64,000 nt of DNA from Cytobacillus luteolus. GTDB lineage: Bacteria > Bacillota > Bacilli > Bacillales > Bacillaceae_L. Shown piece by piece: positions 62,061 to 64,000 of the stretch. Each line of letters starts with the position of its first letter. Within the stretch, counting starts at the first letter, position 1. The stretch spans positions 62,001 through 126,000 of the forward strand of contig NZ_JAGGKM010000007.1 in the NCBI RefSeq assembly GCF_017873715.1, read 5' to 3'. The notes beneath the pieces were generated by a model, which ran no database searches, was not told the origin of the DNA, and saw only the letters and a program-made list of their open reading frames with translations. A program made the translations under genes and the position numbers.

Positions 62061-64000
62061 TTAAGACTCATCTAATGAGGAATTTTCATTTAATAACTCA
62101 TTCTCATAGGTATCCAGAGTAAAGGATAGTAGCCCAAGATTATTAGTTGTTTCAATGAATGAGCCACTAGATGTTGGAACATACTGAACGGTCTCTTTCC
62201 ACATAAATGAAGAAGGGCATGGTGTACTATTTGTTTCATCAGCAATTGAAAAGTCCTGACTACAAAATCGGTGAATCGTTTTCTTTTTACGGGTAAAGGA
62301 AGTGATGCCTACTACCCCTTTGATAAGTGGGCCTAATACTCCTGAAAAGCTCATATTCTTAATGGGACTGCTTGTGAGTTGGTGAATCTTTGTTTCTTTT
62401 TTATTATTAAATTCAATTTTAGTGTCTAACATAAATCCGTAATGGACATCTCCTGATAAGATAAAGCACTGACTAGGATTCCAGTCGGCAATTGCATGTA
62501 AGAAATTTGTAATTCCTTTACCATTAAATTTCCAAGCTTCCAAATCAAATGTGCTAGTTGCGTCAAATCCAACTAAACGTAATGGTGATAGATAGTCGAG
62601 TAAGAATGACTCAATAATGTCAATTCCATATAATGGTGAAGGTGATACGATGATTAAAGGAGTATTTGGTGTCCAACCACCTTCCTGTAAAACTTCACTT
62701 ACTCGTTGAAACCCTTTTTCAGTTATAAGTTCAGGTCCTTGAACTGATTCCAGAAACTTTGTGCCTATCTTCTTTGGTTTAGGAAGAGGTAAATAGCCCC
62801 TCATTGTTCGAGTGTCTAGAAATACTGCTTTGGGTACAGTCGGAGCCACAAAATGCCAGTCGTTAAAATACCATAGTGCCTCCGTAAATTCCCGATAGTT
62901 ATTAGATTTAACATTCATTGACTTACAATAAGAGGCAATTGCTTTGATAAATTGATTGGAAAAGAGTTCTGGGTCATTCCCCCATCCTTGGAAAGCCCAA
63001 TAGGCAGCCATGCCATTCGAAATAATATGCCTTCCAAGCGGAGCATTCCAAACAGCATTTTTCCAATCAGCTGTAATATTCCAATCATCTGTTATATCAT
63101 GATCATCAAAGATCATATAGGTTGGAGTATTGGCAAGTAATCGACGGATACTTGATATATGTTGTTGAAACTCAACGAGGGCTTCCACATGCTCATTATA
63201 TTGTGCTTCAACTTTTGCCTTCTCTTTTATTCGATTATCGCTATCTTCAGGGAAAACAAAATGAATGTTGTTATTTTCAACAGCTTCCTCAAAGCTATCA
63301 AATGGATGCTCATAGAGAAGCTTCCAGAGCTCTGGACTCCAGTTTAATAGATACATAGCTGCGTACTCTCCTAATTGCATGAGGTGATTATGTGAATGTT
63401 TGGAAGTAAAATTGCATAACTGATTCATAATAAATTTTCTGCCTTGAACTTTATCTAGTCTGTGACTATACGGAGTAAGCCTGGGGTCAATCTCCTCAAG
63501 TTGTTCTCGTTGTCCTATAAGTGCTTCACCAAGCTTTGATATGAATGGCAATAAAGGATCTGCAATGTCATCAGCATATATTTGGTCCCCCATTAGGAAA
63601 AGGCTAGTCGGTCTTCTTTCTAAATTGAAATAGGAATCTTCTAGCTTTTTATCGGCTTGAACTAAAACATCATCCCCTTTACCATGGGGCTTTCGACAGG
63701 AACCATATAGTATATTTGAATGTTGACCACTGCTAATATAAAAGGTCGGTAAATCTAAATCACCATAGACAATGGAGTCCGGATTATCAGGTGAAAGTAA
63801 ATTAAAGGCCCCAAGGCCAACTACATTGGTTCCCTTTTTAAAAAATAGATTATAAGCTAAGAGAGTATCAGTTGGAAGTGAATCCTGCGACGGATTCAGC
63901 TTTAATAAGCTTATATATAAGTTTTCACCAAGCTGAACAGTTTCCACATTAGATTTAGTTCGGATTTCTTGGTATGTGTAGGAGTCACTAGAAGAATTAC
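62061..64000 (-). CDS. PhoD-like alkaline phosphatase family protein (5' end outside window)
   Basis: At least 646 codons of a PhoD-like metallophosphatase. The metal-binding motifs are FLMGDQIYADDIADP, YMIFDDHDITDDWN and CFILSGDVHYGF, which hold the Asp and His ligands of the calcineurin-like fold. No signal peptide is seen. A GTG at 63947 could start the gene, but the frame stays open to the window edge and the extra codons (ending TYQEIRTKSN before that GTG) look coding, so the true start is likely outside. Cytoplasmic PhoD-like proteins of this size are known without clear substrates. The stop is at 62061-62063. Confidence 0.85.
   Translation of the reverse strand, partial: NSSSDSYTYQEIRTKSNVETVQLGENLYISLLKLNPSQDSLPTDTLLAYNLFFKKGTNVVGLGAFNLLSPDNPDSIVYGDLDLPTFYISSGQHSNILYGSCRKPHGKGDDVLVQADKKLEDSYFNLERRPTSLFLMGDQIYADDIADPLLPFISKLGEALIGQREQLEEIDPRLTPYSHRLDKVQGRKFIMNQLCNFTSKHSHNHLMQLGEYAAMYLLNWSPELWKLLYEHPFDSFEEAVENNNIHFVFPEDSDNRIKEKAKVEAQYNEHVEALVEFQQHISSIRRLLANTPTYMIFDDHDITDDWNITADWKNAVWNAPLGRHIISNGMAAYWAFQGWGNDPELFSNQFIKAIASYCKSMNVKSNNYREFTEALWYFNDWHFVAPTVPKAVFLDTRTMRGYLPLPKPKKIGTKFLESVQGPELITEKGFQRVSEVLQEGGWTPNTPLIIVSPSPLYGIDIIESFLLDYLSPLRLVGFDATSTFDLEAWKFNGKGITNFLHAIADWNPSQCFILSGDVHYGFMLDTKIEFNNKKETKIHQLTSSPIKNMSFSGVLGPLIKGVVGITSFTRKKKTIHRFCSQDFSIADETNSTPCPSSFMWKETVQYVPTSSGSFIETTNNLGLLSFTLDTYENELLNENSSLDES

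Overview
The window looks like chromosomal DNA from a low-GC, spore-forming Bacillaceae bacterium (Bacillus sensu lato). The signs are strong AGGAGG-type ribosome binding sites, frequent GTG and TTG starts, GC-rich hairpins with T-tracts, a Bacillus-type xylose regulon (XylR operator plus cre sites), a YesM/YesN-type two-component pair, a KinB-like histidine kinase and an YdbM-like acyl-CoA dehydrogenase. No rRNA, tRNA, CRISPR array or insertion sequence was recognised.

Region 1 (1-12.2 kb) is accessory DNA. It begins inside a phage/plasmid-type primase-helicase and continues with a large serine recombinase that is preceded by an overlapping 46-codon ORF. After these come four cargo modules: a lipoprotein, a PH-like membrane protein and an EcsC protein; a small HTH-like protein, a PLD nuclease and an unknown protein; a PD-(D/E)XK-like protein; and a NERD-TM-OB protein with a GIY-YIG nuclease. 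The first three modules each end in a decayed copy of the 3' end of a serine recombinase gene, which also forms a terminator hairpin. Recombinase tails therefore punctuate the cargo. I consider this the most unusual structure in the window; the cargo (four nuclease folds in about 5.5 kb) resembles an anti-phage island.

Region 2 (12.3-29.2 kb) starts with degV and then holds a xylan/xylose locus: GH43 beta-xylosidase (xynB), convergent xylR, then xylA-xylB-aldose epimerase-Gfo/Idh oxidoreductase-aldo/keto reductase. A YesM-like kinase with an AraC-type response regulator, a sugar ABC importer (lipoprotein plus two permeases, no ATPase gene) and a YesL/DUF624 protein follow. The xylA promoter shows a xyl operator over the -35 element and a cre site downstream, so induction by xylose and catabolite repression can be read from the DNA.

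Region 3 (29.4-52.3 kb) is a mixed set of housekeeping and stress genes: KinB-like kinase, CatE-like dioxygenase, acyl-CoA dehydrogenase, ClC channel, radical SAM/SPASM protein, PLP aminotransferase, FAD oxidoreductase, DUF3298 protein, DedA, DUF2254, CPBP protease, LuxR-type two-component system, LLM flavin oxidoreductase, lactate dehydrogenase, MFS exporter, GAF-GGEEF diguanylate cyclase and TraB protein. It also holds a seven-copy 52-bp tandem repeat and a small gene broken by a stop codon.

Region 4 (52.4-64 kb) has an MFS exporter preceded by a 22-codon leader ORF and mutually exclusive hairpins that suggest translational attenuation. Next come an apparent operon of iron alcohol dehydrogenase, succinate-semialdehyde dehydrogenase and M20 dipeptidase, a YwjA-like ABC exporter, a second CPBP protease, a second 52-bp tandem repeat array unrelated in sequence to the first, a DinB protein and a PhoD-like phosphatase that runs off the window.
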